From: Oscillospiraceae bacterium
Lineage (GTDB): Bacteria; Bacillota; Clostridia; Oscillospirales; Oscillospiraceae
DNA length: 64,000 nt
Assembly: GCA_910575265.1 (NCBI GenBank)
Contig: CAJTEA010000001.1
Span: 330,500 to 394,499 of the forward strand
Direction: 5' to 3'
In this document: piece by piece, positions 49,055 through 58,674 of the stretch
Position numbering within the stretch: the first letter of the stretch is position 1
Layout: each line of letters starts with the position of its first letter
Program-made: the position numbers and the translations under genes
The notes under the pieces: model-generated
Told to the model about the DNA's origin: nothing
The model's input: the letters and a program-made list of their open reading frames with translations, nothing else
The model's database searches: none

Positions 49055-50689
49055 ATGGTCAACACCTTTTTGCGGAAAGCCGCCGTCGGCGAGAGCGTCT
49101 ATATCACCGATGTCCGGGAGGCCTTTCAGGCCCGGGGGACCCGGCCCTTCCACATCCACGTCACTCTGTATGATCGCGCCGTCCGGGTGTTTCCCCTGAC
49201 TCTGCCTGAGACATCCGGAGAGGCGGAGGCCGGTTTTGTGGCCGAATACGTCCACGCCTGTATTTACAACATCCTCTCCGCGCTGGGGGCGCTGGGCGTG
49301 GACATCTACCTGGACCGGAGGGACAGCGGATCGCTGGAGCTGGCGGAGGGACTGGACCGGGTGTTCCAGACGGACCGGCCCAAGGAGGAGCGTTCCGGCT
49401 ATGGAGCGTGTCTCAATGTCAACGAGCGGGTGATGTCCGCCCTGTTTCCGGAACGAAGACGGTTTGTATTCCGGATTTTGGATGTGAAGGATGAACCGAG
49501 GATATCGGAGCCCTCCGGTATTTCCCAGGAGCAGACCATATTTGCCCAGCTGCCGGGGCGGACGGCGGGAAAAAAGCTCCTGGGTATGGACGTGGGCGGA
49601 ACCGATGTGAAGCTGGTGGTCAGCGTGGACGGCCAGCTGTCGCGGTGCTGGGAGTTCGACTGGAACCCCGCGTCCTTTACCCGGGCGGAAGAGCTGACCG
49701 GGCCGCTGCTGAAGGCGGCGGAGGAAAACGGACCCTTCGACGCCATCGGCCTGTGCTTTCCCGATGTCGTGATCCAAAACCGGATTGTGGGCGGCGAGAC
49801 ACCCAAAACCCAGGGCATGCGGAGAAATTCCCAGCTGGATTATGAGGAGCAGTTCGCCAAAATTACCGCGCTTACCCATGCGCTGATGGAGTTTGTGGTC
49901 CCTGGCGGCAAGGTTCGGTGCGTCAACGACGGCCCCATGGCCTCGTTCACTGCCGCCGTGGAGCGGGGGGCCGCGGGGGAGGACCTGTCCAAAGGGTTTT
50001 TCGCCCACACCCTGGGCACCGATCTGGGCACCGGCTGGGTCCGGCCCGACGGCTCCATCCCGGATATCCCACTGGAGGTCTACAGCTTTATCATCGATCT
50101 GGGCAGCTATCCTCAGCGTAAATTCGACCCAGAGGATATACGAAGCGTATACAGTTCCAACAGTCTTTTGCCCGGAGCGCTGCAAAAATACGGCGGGCAG
50201 TCTGGGGTGTTCCGGCTGGCCGCCTGGAACCTGCCTCAAAAGGCCCCGGCGGTTTTTCAGGAGGCCATAGACCGGGGGCTGCTGCGATGGGAGGGGGAGC
50301 GTCTGGTTGTACCCACCCGCCCGACAGATATGCGCAAGGAGGCGCTGGAGTTCTTCATGGAGAAAGCCGCCCAACCCGGACAGGAGGCCTGCCAGGATAT
50401 CTTTCGGGAAATGGGGGAGTATCAGGCCGTGGTCTGGCGGGAGACAAACTTTATCCTCCGTCCGGAGGCGGAGGACCGCGGCCTCTTCGGACGGCTGGTG
50501 AAGCGGCCCGCCTGCTTTCGGCTGATTCAGGAGGGCGCGGTCCGGCGGGAGCCGGGGCTGCGGCTGCTGGCCGCTGACAGCTCCCTGGCCAACACCCCCC
50601 TGATGAAACAGCTGGACGCCCATCCCGATTACGCGGTGGCCCAGTTTGCCCAGGCGGTGGGGGCGGTCTATTACGCCTGCCTGGAATGA
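49055..50689 (+). CDS. ROK/hexokinase-like sugar kinase with extra N-terminal domain
   Basis: A 544-aa protein starting at ATG 49055 after AAGGAGCGG. Residues ~1-170 form a domain I do not recognise. From ~178 an actin-like ATPase kinase fold begins (LLGMDVGGTDVKLVVSVDG as phosphate-1 motif, then GLCFPDVV and HTLGTDLGTGWV as phosphate-2 motif). The ROK zinc motif CxCGxxGC is absent. A sugar or N-acetylsugar kinase is likely; the substrate is unknown. It may form a pair with the small ORF just upstream. Confidence 0.82.
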   Translation: MVNTFLRKAAVGESVYITDVREAFQARGTRPFHIHVTLYDRAVRVFPLTLPETSGEAEAGFVAEYVHACIYNILSALGALGVDIYLDRRDSGSLELAEGLDRVFQTDRPKEERSGYGACLNVNERVMSALFPERRRFVFRILDVKDEPRISEPSGISQEQTIFAQLPGRTAGKKLLGMDVGGTDVKLVVSVDGQLSRCWEFDWNPASFTRAEELTGPLLKAAEENGPFDAIGLCFPDVVIQNRIVGGETPKTQGMRRNSQLDYEEQFAKITALTHALMEFVVPGGKVRCVNDGPMASFTAAVERGAAGEDLSKGFFAHTLGTDLGTGWVRPDGSIPDIPLEVYSFIIDLGSYPQRKFDPEDIRSVYSSNSLLPGALQKYGGQSGVFRLAAWNLPQKAPAVFQEAIDRGLLRWEGERLVVPTRPTDMRKEALEFFMEKAAQPGQEACQDIFREMGEYQAVVWRETNFILRPEAEDRGLFGRLVKRPACFRLIQEGAVRREPGLRLLAADSSLANTPLMKQLDAHPDYAVAQFAQAVGAVYYACLE

Positions 50690-50983
50690 ACCAGGGCGGT
50701 TCGGCGGGAGATGAAACATCTCCCGCTGTTTTTTTATGTTTTTTTGTTCCGGCCTCTTGACCTTCCAGTGACCGGAAGGTGTATAGTGGCGCTGTCAAGG
50801 GGAAATCTTTCCCAAATCTTTACCCTTTTCTTTACCGCTGGCTTTCCCCGCGTGGGGTAAAGTAAGGGCCGTGGAAAATTTAATGAAATTTTTATCTTTT
50901 CTTTGGAAAAATGTAAGGTTTCCCCAGTACAATATCCCATGCGAAAATCACCGCGGGAGCGGGGTAAATAGAGGAGGTCCGTT

Positions 50984-52630
50984 ATGGAAACAACACAGGT
51001 ATTGACGCCGGAAGCGCCCCAGGCGCCCAAGGAGAAGAAAAAGCTCCCCTCGTTTCATCTGCCCAAAGGCAAGAAGGGAAAGAAGTGGGCGCGCAGGATT
51101 GTTATTCTGGCGGTAGTCGCTTTGGGGGCCTATTGGTTCGTGGGCCGCTCCGGACAGAGCGCTGGGCTGCCCGCCATGGGGCAATATGCGCCGGACACAG
51201 TCCAGCGCCGGGACCTGACGTCCGCCGTCTCCGGGACAGGCACCGTCACCCCCATCGAGTCCTACTACCTCAAGCCTCTGGTCACCGGCGAGGTGCTGGA
51301 GGCCCCCTTTGAGGTGGGGGACCGGGTGGAGAAGGGGCAGCTGCTCTACCGCCTGGACGCCAAGGACGCGGAGATGAGCATTCAGCAGGCCGAGCTGGCC
51401 CTGCGTCAGGCCCAGAAGAGCTATGACGATCTGGCTTCCAACCTCACCGTCCGGGCCGGCGGAGCCGGGGTGGTCCAGAATGTGCTGGTTCAGCGGGGGG
51501 ATCTGGTCTCTCCCGGCACCCCCATCGCCGAGGTGGCGGATACATCCGCCTTAACCGTGACCCTGCCCTTCCACTCCGCCGACGCCCAGCGGCTCTATGC
51601 CGGACAGTCCGCCCAGGTGACGGTGGCCGGTACGCTGGAGACCCTGCCCGGCACGGTGGAATCGGTGTCCACCGCTGATTTGGTGGGCACCGGCGGGGCG
51701 CTGGTCCGTCAGGTAAAAATCCGGGTGAGCAACCCGGGGGCTCTCACCGCCGCCAACTCCGCCACCGCCGCGGTGGGGGACATCGCCTGCGCCGGGAGCG
51801 GAAATTTCCAGGAGGCCCTGCGCCAGACGGTGGTGGCCCAGGCCAGCGGCGAGGTGACCGGGGTGAGCGTCACCGCCGGCAGCGCCGTGACCGCCGGGAG
51901 TACGCTGGTCTCTCTGGGCGGGACCGCCGCCCAGAGCAGTTTGGAGGACCTGTCTATCGCGGTGGAAAACGCCCGGCTCTCCCTCCAGCGGGCCCAGGAC
52001 GCACTGGAGAACTACACCATCACCGCCCCCATTTCGGGCACCGTCATTGAGAAGAACGTGAAAGCCGGGGACAACGTGAACAACATCGAGGCGGGGGCGC
52101 TGGCCGTTATCTACGACCTGAGCTACCTGAAGCTGGAGATGAACATCAGCGAGCTGGACCTGAGCAAGCTCCAGTCCGGCCAGCTGGTGGAGATCACCGC
52201 CGACGCCATCCCCGGCGAGGTCTTTGAGGGCCGGGTGGACCGGGTGAGCATCAACGGCACCACCACCAACGGCTTTACCACCTACCCGGCCACCATCCTC
52301 CTGGAGGACTACGGCGGGCTGAACCCGGGCATGAACGTGTCCGCCGACATTGTGGTGGAGCGGGTGGAGAGCGCCCTGTCCATCCCGGCGGCGGCGGTCC
52401 AGCGGGGTGACACGGTGCTGGTGCCCCTGGAGGGCTGCCTGTCCCCCGACGGGGCCTCGGTGCTCGACCCCACCAAGACGGAGGAACGCGCCGTCACCCT
52501 GGGCGGCGGCGACGGGGAGTATGTGGAGATCACCTCCGGCCTGAACGAGGGGGACGCCGTTTTGGTGCCCGCCCAGGCCCAGGGAGGCATGGGCGGCGGA
52601 GTAATGGCCGCCGCGCCCGCAGGAGGTTGA
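50984..52630 (+). CDS. MacA/HlyD-type membrane fusion protein
   Basis: Adaptor subunit of a tripartite-like exporter, 548 aa. A basic cytoplasmic N-terminus and one membrane span (residues ~37-55) precede a biotinyl-lipoyl half motif (SGTGTVTPIESYYLKPLVTG). Unusually, two helical or lipoyl stretches follow (~115-165 and ~285-360), then beta-barrel parts and a Gly/Met-rich tail (GGMGGGVMAAA). It is the first gene of an operon with ATPase, permease and an SLH protein. The start follows AGGAGG. The leader (50690-50983) is AT-rich, with TTGACC and TATAGT 19 bp apart around an inverted repeat (CCTTCC and GGAAGG), so regulated transcription is likely. Confidence 0.9.
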   Translation: METTQVLTPEAPQAPKEKKKLPSFHLPKGKKGKKWARRIVILAVVALGAYWFVGRSGQSAGLPAMGQYAPDTVQRRDLTSAVSGTGTVTPIESYYLKPLVTGEVLEAPFEVGDRVEKGQLLYRLDAKDAEMSIQQAELALRQAQKSYDDLASNLTVRAGGAGVVQNVLVQRGDLVSPGTPIAEVADTSALTVTLPFHSADAQRLYAGQSAQVTVAGTLETLPGTVESVSTADLVGTGGALVRQVKIRVSNPGALTAANSATAAVGDIACAGSGNFQEALRQTVVAQASGEVTGVSVTAGSAVTAGSTLVSLGGTAAQSSLEDLSIAVENARLSLQRAQDALENYTITAPISGTVIEKNVKAGDNVNNIEAGALAVIYDLSYLKLEMNISELDLSKLQSGQLVEITADAIPGEVFEGRVDRVSINGTTTNGFTTYPATILLEDYGGLNPGMNVSADIVVERVESALSIPAAAVQRGDTVLVPLEGCLSPDGASVLDPTKTEERAVTLGGGDGEYVEITSGLNEGDAVLVPAQAQGGMGGGVMAAAPAGG

Positions 52631-52636
52631 TGAACG

Positions 52637-53380
52637 GTGGAACACCTCATTGAACTGAAAAACGTCTACAAAATATATCAGATGGGCTCGGAGACGGTCC
52701 ACGCCCTGGACGGGGTGGATCTGACCATCGACCAGGGGGAGTTTGTGGCCATCGTAGGCTCCTCCGGGTCGGGCAAGTCCACCGCCATGAACATCATCGG
52801 CTGTCTGGACGTGCCCACCTCGGGCACCTACCACCTGGGCGGCGTGGACGTGTCCACCATGGACGATGACCAGCAGGCGGAGATTCGCAACAAAATGCTG
52901 GGCTTCATCTTCCAGCAGTACAATCTGATTCCCAAGCTGTCCGTGCTGGAGAACGTGGAGCTGCCCCTCCTCTATGCCGGGGTGGACAGCTCGGAGCGCC
53001 GGGAGCGGGCCCTGAACTCCCTGGAGCGGGTGGGCCTGCGGGACAAGGGGAAGAACCTGCCCTCCCAGCTGTCCGGAGGACAGCAGCAGCGGGTGTCTAT
53101 CGCCCGTGCCCTGGCCGGAGACCCCAGCCTGATCCTGGCCGACGAGCCCACCGGCGCCCTGGACTCCCGCACCGGGCGGGAGGTGCTGAAATTTCTCAAG
53201 CAGCTGCACCAGGAGGGAAATACGGTGGTCCTCATCACCCACGACAACTCCATCGCTGTGAAGGCCGAGCGGATTGTCCGCCTCCAGGACGGGAAAATCA
53301 TCTACGACGGGGACTCCCGTGACCCCCGGGCGGTGGTCCAGCCCCACGGGGAAGATGAGGACGAGGAGGTGGGCGCATGA
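52637..53380 (+). CDS. MacB/LolD-type ABC ATPase
   Basis: Energises export by the adjacent permease. 247 aa with Walker A GSSGSGKST, signature LSGGQQQRVSIARAL, Walker B LILADEPTGALD and the switch histidine in VVLITHD. It ends in an acidic tail (GEDEDEEVGA). The start at GTG 52637 lies six bases after the adaptor stop. Its stop overlaps the permease start. Confidence 0.95.
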   Translation: MEHLIELKNVYKIYQMGSETVHALDGVDLTIDQGEFVAIVGSSGSGKSTAMNIIGCLDVPTSGTYHLGGVDVSTMDDDQQAEIRNKMLGFIFQQYNLIPKLSVLENVELPLLYAGVDSSERRERALNSLERVGLRDKGKNLPSQLSGGQQQRVSIARALAGDPSLILADEPTGALDSRTGREVLKFLKQLHQEGNTVVLITHDNSIAVKAERIVRLQDGKIIYDGDSRDPRAVVQPHGEDEDEEVGA

Positions 53381-54621
53381 ACTTTGGACAGTCCTTCCGC
53401 CTGGCCATCAAGTCCCTCACCACCAGCAAAATGCGGGCCCTGCTCACCATGCTGGGCATCATCATCGGCGTGGGCGCGGTCATCGTCATCCTGTCCCTGG
53501 GCAACGGCCTCACCGGCATGGTCCAGCAGCAGGTGGATAAGCTGGGCATCAACATGATCCAGGCCCAGTTCTTCGGCGGCACGGCGGATATGCTGCCCGA
53601 CCCGGAGGATATGTATGACTTGGTGGAGGCGAACGCGGACATCCTCACCGGCGTATCCCCCTATCTGGGGGTCAATGCCGTGGTCCGCCACGGCAGCGAC
53701 AAATTCGACCGTACCAGCCTCTACGGCGTCAGCGAGATCATGTACAACGCCTCCACCGGCTACACCATCGACGGCGAGCAGCTGGCCAAGGGCCGCTTCA
53801 TCAGCTACATGGACGTGGAGCGGCGGGAAAACATCTGCATCATCGGGGCCTATCTGGAACAGGAGGCCTTTGACGGAGACGCCCTGGGGAAACAGCTTTC
53901 CATCGACGGCCGGCCCCTCACGGTGGTGGGGGTGCTCAAGCGCAACGCCGAGCTGGAGATGCTCCCCGGCAGCCAGGACGATCAGATCTATATCCCCTAC
54001 ACTACCGCCCTGGAGATTATGGGCAGCCGGTGGGTCAATTTGTACATCTTCACCAGCACCTCCGGCGAGACCGCCGACGCCGGCAAAAGGATTATCGAGG
54101 CCTATCTCAACGACTTTTTCCGTACCGACGACGGCATGTGGAATTACTTCTACATCACCACCATGGCGGAGCAGGCCAACCAGATCAACGCCATGATGGG
54201 GGTGGCCATGGGGGTGCTGGTGGCCATCGCCGCCATCTCCCTGCTGGTGGGCGGCATCGGCATTATGAACATCATGCTGGTGTCCGTCACCGAGCGCACC
54301 CGGGAGATTGGCGTGCGCAAGTCCCTGGGAGCCAAGCGCCGGGACATCCGCAGCCAGTTTGTCATCGAGGCGGGCACCACCTCCGCCATCGGCGGCATCC
54401 TGGGCATCGGCTTCGGCTGGATGCTGGCCAAGGGCATCGGCGCGGTGCTGGGGGGAATGCTTTCGGAAAATATGGGCGGCGGCGTCTTCGACGCCACCCC
54501 CACCATGGGGGCGATCCTCCTCAGCTTCAGCGTGTCGGTGGGCATCGGGATTCTGTTCGGCTACCTCCCCGCCAACAAGGCGGCGAAATTGAACCCCATC
54601 GACGCTTTAAGATACGATTAA
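53377..54621 (+). CDS. MacB/FtsX-type ABC permease
   Basis: A 414-aa membrane protein of the MacB architecture: first span at residues ~24-44, a large extracellular MacB_PCD domain (~50-270), then three spans at the C-terminus (near 275-300, 325-355 and 385-405). The FtsX motif GVRKSLGAKRRDIRSQFVIEA sits between spans. It overlaps the ATPase gene by four bases (ATGA). The exported substrate may be a peptide, lipid or drug, or the system may act on the cell envelope. The next gene in the operon is an SLH protein. Confidence 0.95.
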   Translation: MNFGQSFRLAIKSLTTSKMRALLTMLGIIIGVGAVIVILSLGNGLTGMVQQQVDKLGINMIQAQFFGGTADMLPDPEDMYDLVEANADILTGVSPYLGVNAVVRHGSDKFDRTSLYGVSEIMYNASTGYTIDGEQLAKGRFISYMDVERRENICIIGAYLEQEAFDGDALGKQLSIDGRPLTVVGVLKRNAELEMLPGSQDDQIYIPYTTALEIMGSRWVNLYIFTSTSGETADAGKRIIEAYLNDFFRTDDGMWNYFYITTMAEQANQINAMMGVAMGVLVAIAAISLLVGGIGIMNIMLVSVTERTREIGVRKSLGAKRRDIRSQFVIEAGTTSAIGGILGIGFGWMLAKGIGAVLGGMLSENMGGGVFDATPTMGAILLSFSVSVGIGILFGYLPANKAAKLNPIDALRYD

Positions 54622-54637
54622 GGAAGGAGAACGCGCG

Positions 54638-56488
54638 ATGAAAACAAAACGTTTGTTTGCCGCTTTGCTGGCGGCCTGTCTGACCCTTTCGCTGGTCCTG
54701 CCCGCTTCGGCGGCGGGGACGGCGGCGTCCCTGGAGGACGCTTCCCAGGCGGTGACCTCCCTGGGCATCCTGTCCGGGGACGGGAGCGGGAATTTGAACC
54801 TGTCCGCCAAGGTGACCCGGGCGGAGTTCGTCACCATGGTCATCAAGGCCACACCCGGCGGGGACGGGGTGGGGCAGGCGGCCACCTCTCCCTATCCCGA
54901 CGTGCCCCGGAGCCACTGGGCCAGCGGCTATGTGGAAGCGGCGGTTGCCCGGGGGCTGGTCACTGGCTTCAGCGACGGCACCTTCCGCCCCGGCCAGGAG
55001 ATCAAGCTGGCGGAGGCGGTATCTATGGTTCTGGCTCTGCTGGGCTACGGGCCGGAGGACTTCTCCGGGGCCTATCCCACCGGCCAGATGGCCATGTACA
55101 ACAGCCTGAAGCTGAGCCAAGGGGTCACCGCCGCTGGAGCGACCTCCCCCCTGACCCGGCAGGACGCGGTGTATCTGTTCTATAACCTGCTGTCCGTCAA
55201 AACCAAGGAAGGCGTGCCCTATATCCAGCTGCTGGGTCACAGCCTGGACGCCTCGGGCAAGCCGGATCTCGTCTCTCTGGTCAACGGGCAGATGGAGGGG
55301 CCGCTGGTAGTCCAGCGCGGCTGGAAAAGTTCTCTGGGCTTTACCCCCGGCAAGGTATACCGCAACGGCAGCGCCGCCACGCTGAACAACATCCAGGATT
55401 ATGACGTGGTCTACTGGAACGCCTCTATGAGCACCGTCTGGGCCTACGCCAAAAAGACCACCGGAATCATTCAGGGCATCGAGCCCTCCGGGGCCGCGCC
55501 CACCTCAGTGACGGTGGCGGGCCAGACCTACGCCATTGAAAATTCCGACGCGGCCTACGCCCTGTCTGACCTGGGCCAGTACCGTGTGGGGAGCGGTGTC
55601 ACCCTTCTGCTGGGGCGGAGCGGCGGCGTGGCCGCTGTGGCGGACGTATCCGCCAGCGCCGGTGAGCTGGTAGGGGTGGTGACCCAGGTGACCCGGGGCT
55701 CCTTCCCCGACGGCAACGGCGGAACCTACACCGCCCAGACCGTCACCCTCCTGGCCACCGATGGCCAGACCTATGAGTATCAGGGCCAGGGCGGCTACAG
55801 CAAGGGCAGCGTGGTCCGGGTGACGGTAAACCAGAGCGGAGAGGTCAGGCTGCGAGGGCTGAGCGGTACCTCTATCACCGGAAAGGTGAGCGCGGACGGG
55901 ACCAGGCTGGACAAGTACACCTTCGCTCAGGGGGCGGAAATTCTGGATATCAGCGACGGCCGGGGCGCGGTGGTCTACCCCAGCCGCCTGGCCGGACTGA
56001 ACCTGACCAGCGGCAAGGTGCGCTGGTACTCCCTCAATCCCCAGGGGGAGATTGAGGCCATGATCCTCAACGATGTCACCGGCGACGCCTACCAGTATGG
56101 CTACATCACCCGCTTTGAGGAGCAGGGCGAGGGGATGAGCAAGTATTACAGCTATACTTACGACATCGGCGGCGTGAGCTACACCACCGCCGGAACCACC
56201 CGCTTCCCGGCCACAGGCGGAGCCATCAAGCTGTTGGGCGACCCGGCTGATCCGGAACGGCTGTACACCCTTACCTCCGTCAAGGGCGGGCAGATTTCCG
56301 ACAGCCAGCTGATTGCCGGAAGCCAGAAGTATACCCTGTCCGACGACGTGGTGGTCTATGACAACCGGAACGGCGGGTATTACCTGTCCACCCTGTCCCG
56401 GGCGGAGGAGAGCGGAGCGCAGCTCACCGCCTGGTACGACAAGGCGGAATCTGAGGGCGGACGGATCCGCGTCATTGTGGTCAAATAA
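54638..56488 (+). CDS. SLH-domain protein encoded with the MacAB-like exporter
   Basis: A secreted 616-aa protein. A signal peptide (residues 1-26, ending ASA) precedes two to three SLH repeats (~30-200: GNLNLSAKVTRAEFVTMV, then PYPDVPRSHWASGYVEAAVA and GFSDGTFRPGQEI). A beta-rich region of unknown role follows (~215-616, with TSVTVAGQTYAIEN and similar). It starts 16 bp after the permease stop behind AAGGAAGG, so it belongs to the exporter operon. A wall-bound partner of the exporter is the simplest reading. Confidence 0.9.
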   Translation: MKTKRLFAALLAACLTLSLVLPASAAGTAASLEDASQAVTSLGILSGDGSGNLNLSAKVTRAEFVTMVIKATPGGDGVGQAATSPYPDVPRSHWASGYVEAAVARGLVTGFSDGTFRPGQEIKLAEAVSMVLALLGYGPEDFSGAYPTGQMAMYNSLKLSQGVTAAGATSPLTRQDAVYLFYNLLSVKTKEGVPYIQLLGHSLDASGKPDLVSLVNGQMEGPLVVQRGWKSSLGFTPGKVYRNGSAATLNNIQDYDVVYWNASMSTVWAYAKKTTGIIQGIEPSGAAPTSVTVAGQTYAIENSDAAYALSDLGQYRVGSGVTLLLGRSGGVAAVADVSASAGELVGVVTQVTRGSFPDGNGGTYTAQTVTLLATDGQTYEYQGQGGYSKGSVVRVTVNQSGEVRLRGLSGTSITGKVSADGTRLDKYTFAQGAEILDISDGRGAVVYPSRLAGLNLTSGKVRWYSLNPQGEIEAMILNDVTGDAYQYGYITRFEEQGEGMSKYYSYTYDIGGVSYTTAGTTRFPATGGAIKLLGDPADPERLYTLTSVKGGQISDSQLIAGSQKYTLSDDVVVYDNRNGGYYLSTLSRAEESGAQLTAWYDKAESEGGRIRVIVVK

Positions 56489-56496
56489 GCGAAACG

Positions 56497-56526
56497 CGCG
56501 CCCTGGGTTTCTGCCCAGGGCGCGCT
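56497..56526 (+). terminator. Terminator of the exporter operon
   Basis: CGCGCCCTGGG, 6-nt loop, CCCAGGGCGCG: an 11-bp stem, no long T-run. Confidence 0.65.
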
Positions 56527-56549
56527 TCCGAATGGCGGAAAAGCCCCGC

Positions 56550-56578
56550 TTGCATTTGCTGGCGGGGATCGCTATAAT
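56550..56578 (+). promoter_or_regulatory. Promoter of the D-lyxose isomerase gene
   Basis: TTGCAT (56550-56555), 17 bp, TATAAT (56573-56578). Confidence 0.8.
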
Positions 56579-56633
56579 GGAGCTGAATCATCGGGTCCGG
56601 ACAGCGGCCCGGGACGGGAAAGGAAGGTTTTCT

Positions 56634-57323
56634 ATGAAACGATCCGAGATCAACGCGGCCCTGCGGGAGCTGGAGGCCATGTGCGCCCAATACCGTTTTG
56701 CCCTGCCGCCCTTCTGCCGCTTCACACCGGAGCGGTGGGAGGAGCTGGGCCATGAGTACGACGAGGTCCGGGACTGTATGCTGGGCTGGGATATCACCGA
56801 CTACGGCAAAGGGGACTTTGACCACTTCGGGTTCTCTTTGATTACCATTCGCAACGGGAACCGGGCCATGGCGGAGCGGTACCCCAAGGTCTACGCGGAG
56901 AAGCTGCTCTACCTGAAGGAGGGGCAGTACGCGCCCAACCACTTCCACTGGTATAAGACGGAGGACATCATCAATCGGGGGGGCGGCAATGTGCTTATCC
57001 GGGTGTACAACTCCCTGCCCGACGAGGAGATTGACTACACCTCCGACGTGACCGTCCACACCGACGGGCGGACCTATACCGTTCCCGCCGGCACCCAGGT
57101 CCGGCTCACCCCTGGCGAGAGCATCCACATCCAGCAGCGGCTTTACCACGATTTCACTGTGGAGCCGGGGAGCGGACCCGTTCTGCTGGGCGAGGTGAGC
57201 CAGTGCAACGACGACAACACAGACAACCGGTTCAACCCGACTGTGGGACGTTTCCCCGCCATTGAGGAGGACGAGCCTCCTTACCGGCTGCTGTGCAACG
57301 AGTATCCCCCCGCAAAGGAGTGA
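56634..57323 (+). CDS. D-lyxose/D-mannose family sugar isomerase
   Basis: A cupin-type metal-dependent ketol-isomerase interconverting D-lyxose and D-xylulose (some members act on D-mannose). The 229-aa protein has the family start (RSEINAALRELEAMCAQYRF) and the metal-binding motif NHFHWYKTEDI (two His and a Glu), followed by GGGNVLIRVYNS. A further His lies in LYHDFTVEPG. The start is at ATG 56634 after AAAGGAAGG; the longer open frame overlaps the promoter. No sugar transporter is adjacent. Confidence 0.93.
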   Translation: MKRSEINAALRELEAMCAQYRFALPPFCRFTPERWEELGHEYDEVRDCMLGWDITDYGKGDFDHFGFSLITIRNGNRAMAERYPKVYAEKLLYLKEGQYAPNHFHWYKTEDIINRGGGNVLIRVYNSLPDEEIDYTSDVTVHTDGRTYTVPAGTQVRLTPGESIHIQQRLYHDFTVEPGSGPVLLGEVSQCNDDNTDNRFNPTVGRFPAIEEDEPPYRLLCNEYPPAKE

Positions 57324-57333
57324 GGACGCCCTT

Positions 57334-58635
57334 ATGAGTGAGTTTCTGAATGTCCTGCTCTGTCCCCACCAGCGGCGCAAACATGTTCAGGCGGAGCTGG
57401 AGCGGCTCACCCCCGGCGTGGTGTTCCAGGGCCAGCTGGACCTGTCCCGGCTGGATCTGGGGCAGATGGAGTGGGCGGAGCGCCGGGAGGGGGTGCTGGC
57501 GCGGTGGAAACGGCACATTTTGGATGCCAGTATGCCCCGCATTCTGTCCGGACGGCTCAACGGCCCTGTCCTGCTGGCCTACATCTGTGACGAGAAGGTC
57601 TGGGGCTACGAGCTGTACTACAAGGGCAGTCCCATGGACTCCTTTGTCTCTCTGCCCGGGTATTTCGGACCCGCTCCGGCGGACCCGCCCCCGCCGGAGC
57701 GGCGGGCGGCCTGGCTGGCCCAGTATTTTCCCGCCGGTCGGGAGGATATCCTCGGCTATCTGATCCCCTGGACCCAGGAGGAGCTGGAGGGGGGCGGGGC
57801 GTTGGACAGCCCCAGTGACCGCCACCCCCGGGGGGACTGCTGGCAGCTGGAGGATTTTCTCAACAACCTGGCCCCCTGGGCCTATGGGATGCTCACCGCG
57901 GACAATCTGGCTCCCACCCCGACCACCCCGGTCCCCGACCAGAGCTCCCCGAAGGAGAACACCCCGGATCGGTTGTCCGGCCAGCGTCCCCTCCAGCCCG
58001 AGCCGGGGACGGAGACCTGTCTGCCCTTCCTCACCGGAGTCAAGGTTCTGGGCCGGAGCTGGAGGTTCCCGCTGTCCCTGCTGTACGCCCTGTTTCCTGG
58101 AAAACGTCCCGTCCCTGAGGCTGTCCCCTGTCAAGACTGGACCGCCCGGGAGGTGGAGGAGGTGCTGGACCGCTTCTTAACCGGGGCGCTGGACCGGCTG
58201 GAGCTGAACTTCACCCTCCGGGGGGAGGGGGCCTACGTCCGCCGCCTGCGGAAAACGGTGTACCAGACCTTCCCCTTTACCTTGTCGCTGATCCGGGAGA
58301 AGGGACGGTGTATGTGCCTGGCCTTTGACGATCAGGAGTCCGCTGTTTACCAGCTGATTGCCGACCGGAATACCTATATGACTGTGGACTGCAAAGAGCT
58401 GCCTCAAACCCTTTTTCACGGCCAGCGGGTGAAGGAGTATGCGGTTTTTCCAAAGTCCGGGCCTGAGGCCATCCGTCGGGAGGTCCTTTTCCTCCTGGCC
58501 CGGCTGGACCACCGGGACGATGCCATCAGCGCCATCCTCCGCATGGGTGTGTGGAATTGCGAGGGCAATCTGGCCAACACGGATACCGCCAAACGGCGGC
58601 ACCAGGAGATCCGGGCGCTGTGGTGCATGGAATAG
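57334..58635 (+). CDS. Uncharacterised 433-aa protein
   Basis: No known domain was recognised. It is soluble, without signal peptide. The N-terminal half (residues ~1-190) has patterns such as LLCPHQRRKHVQAELERLTP and YICDEKVWGYELYYKGSPMD. A proline-rich linker (~195-230) joins it to a C-terminal half containing WTAREVEEVLDRFLTGALDR. It starts 10 bp after the isomerase stop behind AAAGGAG, so the two are probably co-transcribed, though the link in function is obscure. Confidence 0.75.
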   Translation: MSEFLNVLLCPHQRRKHVQAELERLTPGVVFQGQLDLSRLDLGQMEWAERREGVLARWKRHILDASMPRILSGRLNGPVLLAYICDEKVWGYELYYKGSPMDSFVSLPGYFGPAPADPPPPERRAAWLAQYFPAGREDILGYLIPWTQEELEGGGALDSPSDRHPRGDCWQLEDFLNNLAPWAYGMLTADNLAPTPTTPVPDQSSPKENTPDRLSGQRPLQPEPGTETCLPFLTGVKVLGRSWRFPLSLLYALFPGKRPVPEAVPCQDWTAREVEEVLDRFLTGALDRLELNFTLRGEGAYVRRLRKTVYQTFPFTLSLIREKGRCMCLAFDDQESAVYQLIADRNTYMTVDCKELPQTLFHGQRVKEYAVFPKSGPEAIRREVLFLLARLDHRDDAISAILRMGVWNCEGNLANTDTAKRRHQEIRALWCME

Positions 58636-58636
58636 G

Positions 58637-58674
58637 AACAAATGCCTGGAGCGGGATGCTCCAGGCATTTGTTT
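58637..58674. terminator. Bidirectional terminator
   Basis: AACAAATGCCTGGAGC, 4-5-nt loop, GCTCCAGGCATTTGTT: a 16-bp stem between convergent genes. Confidence 0.85.
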
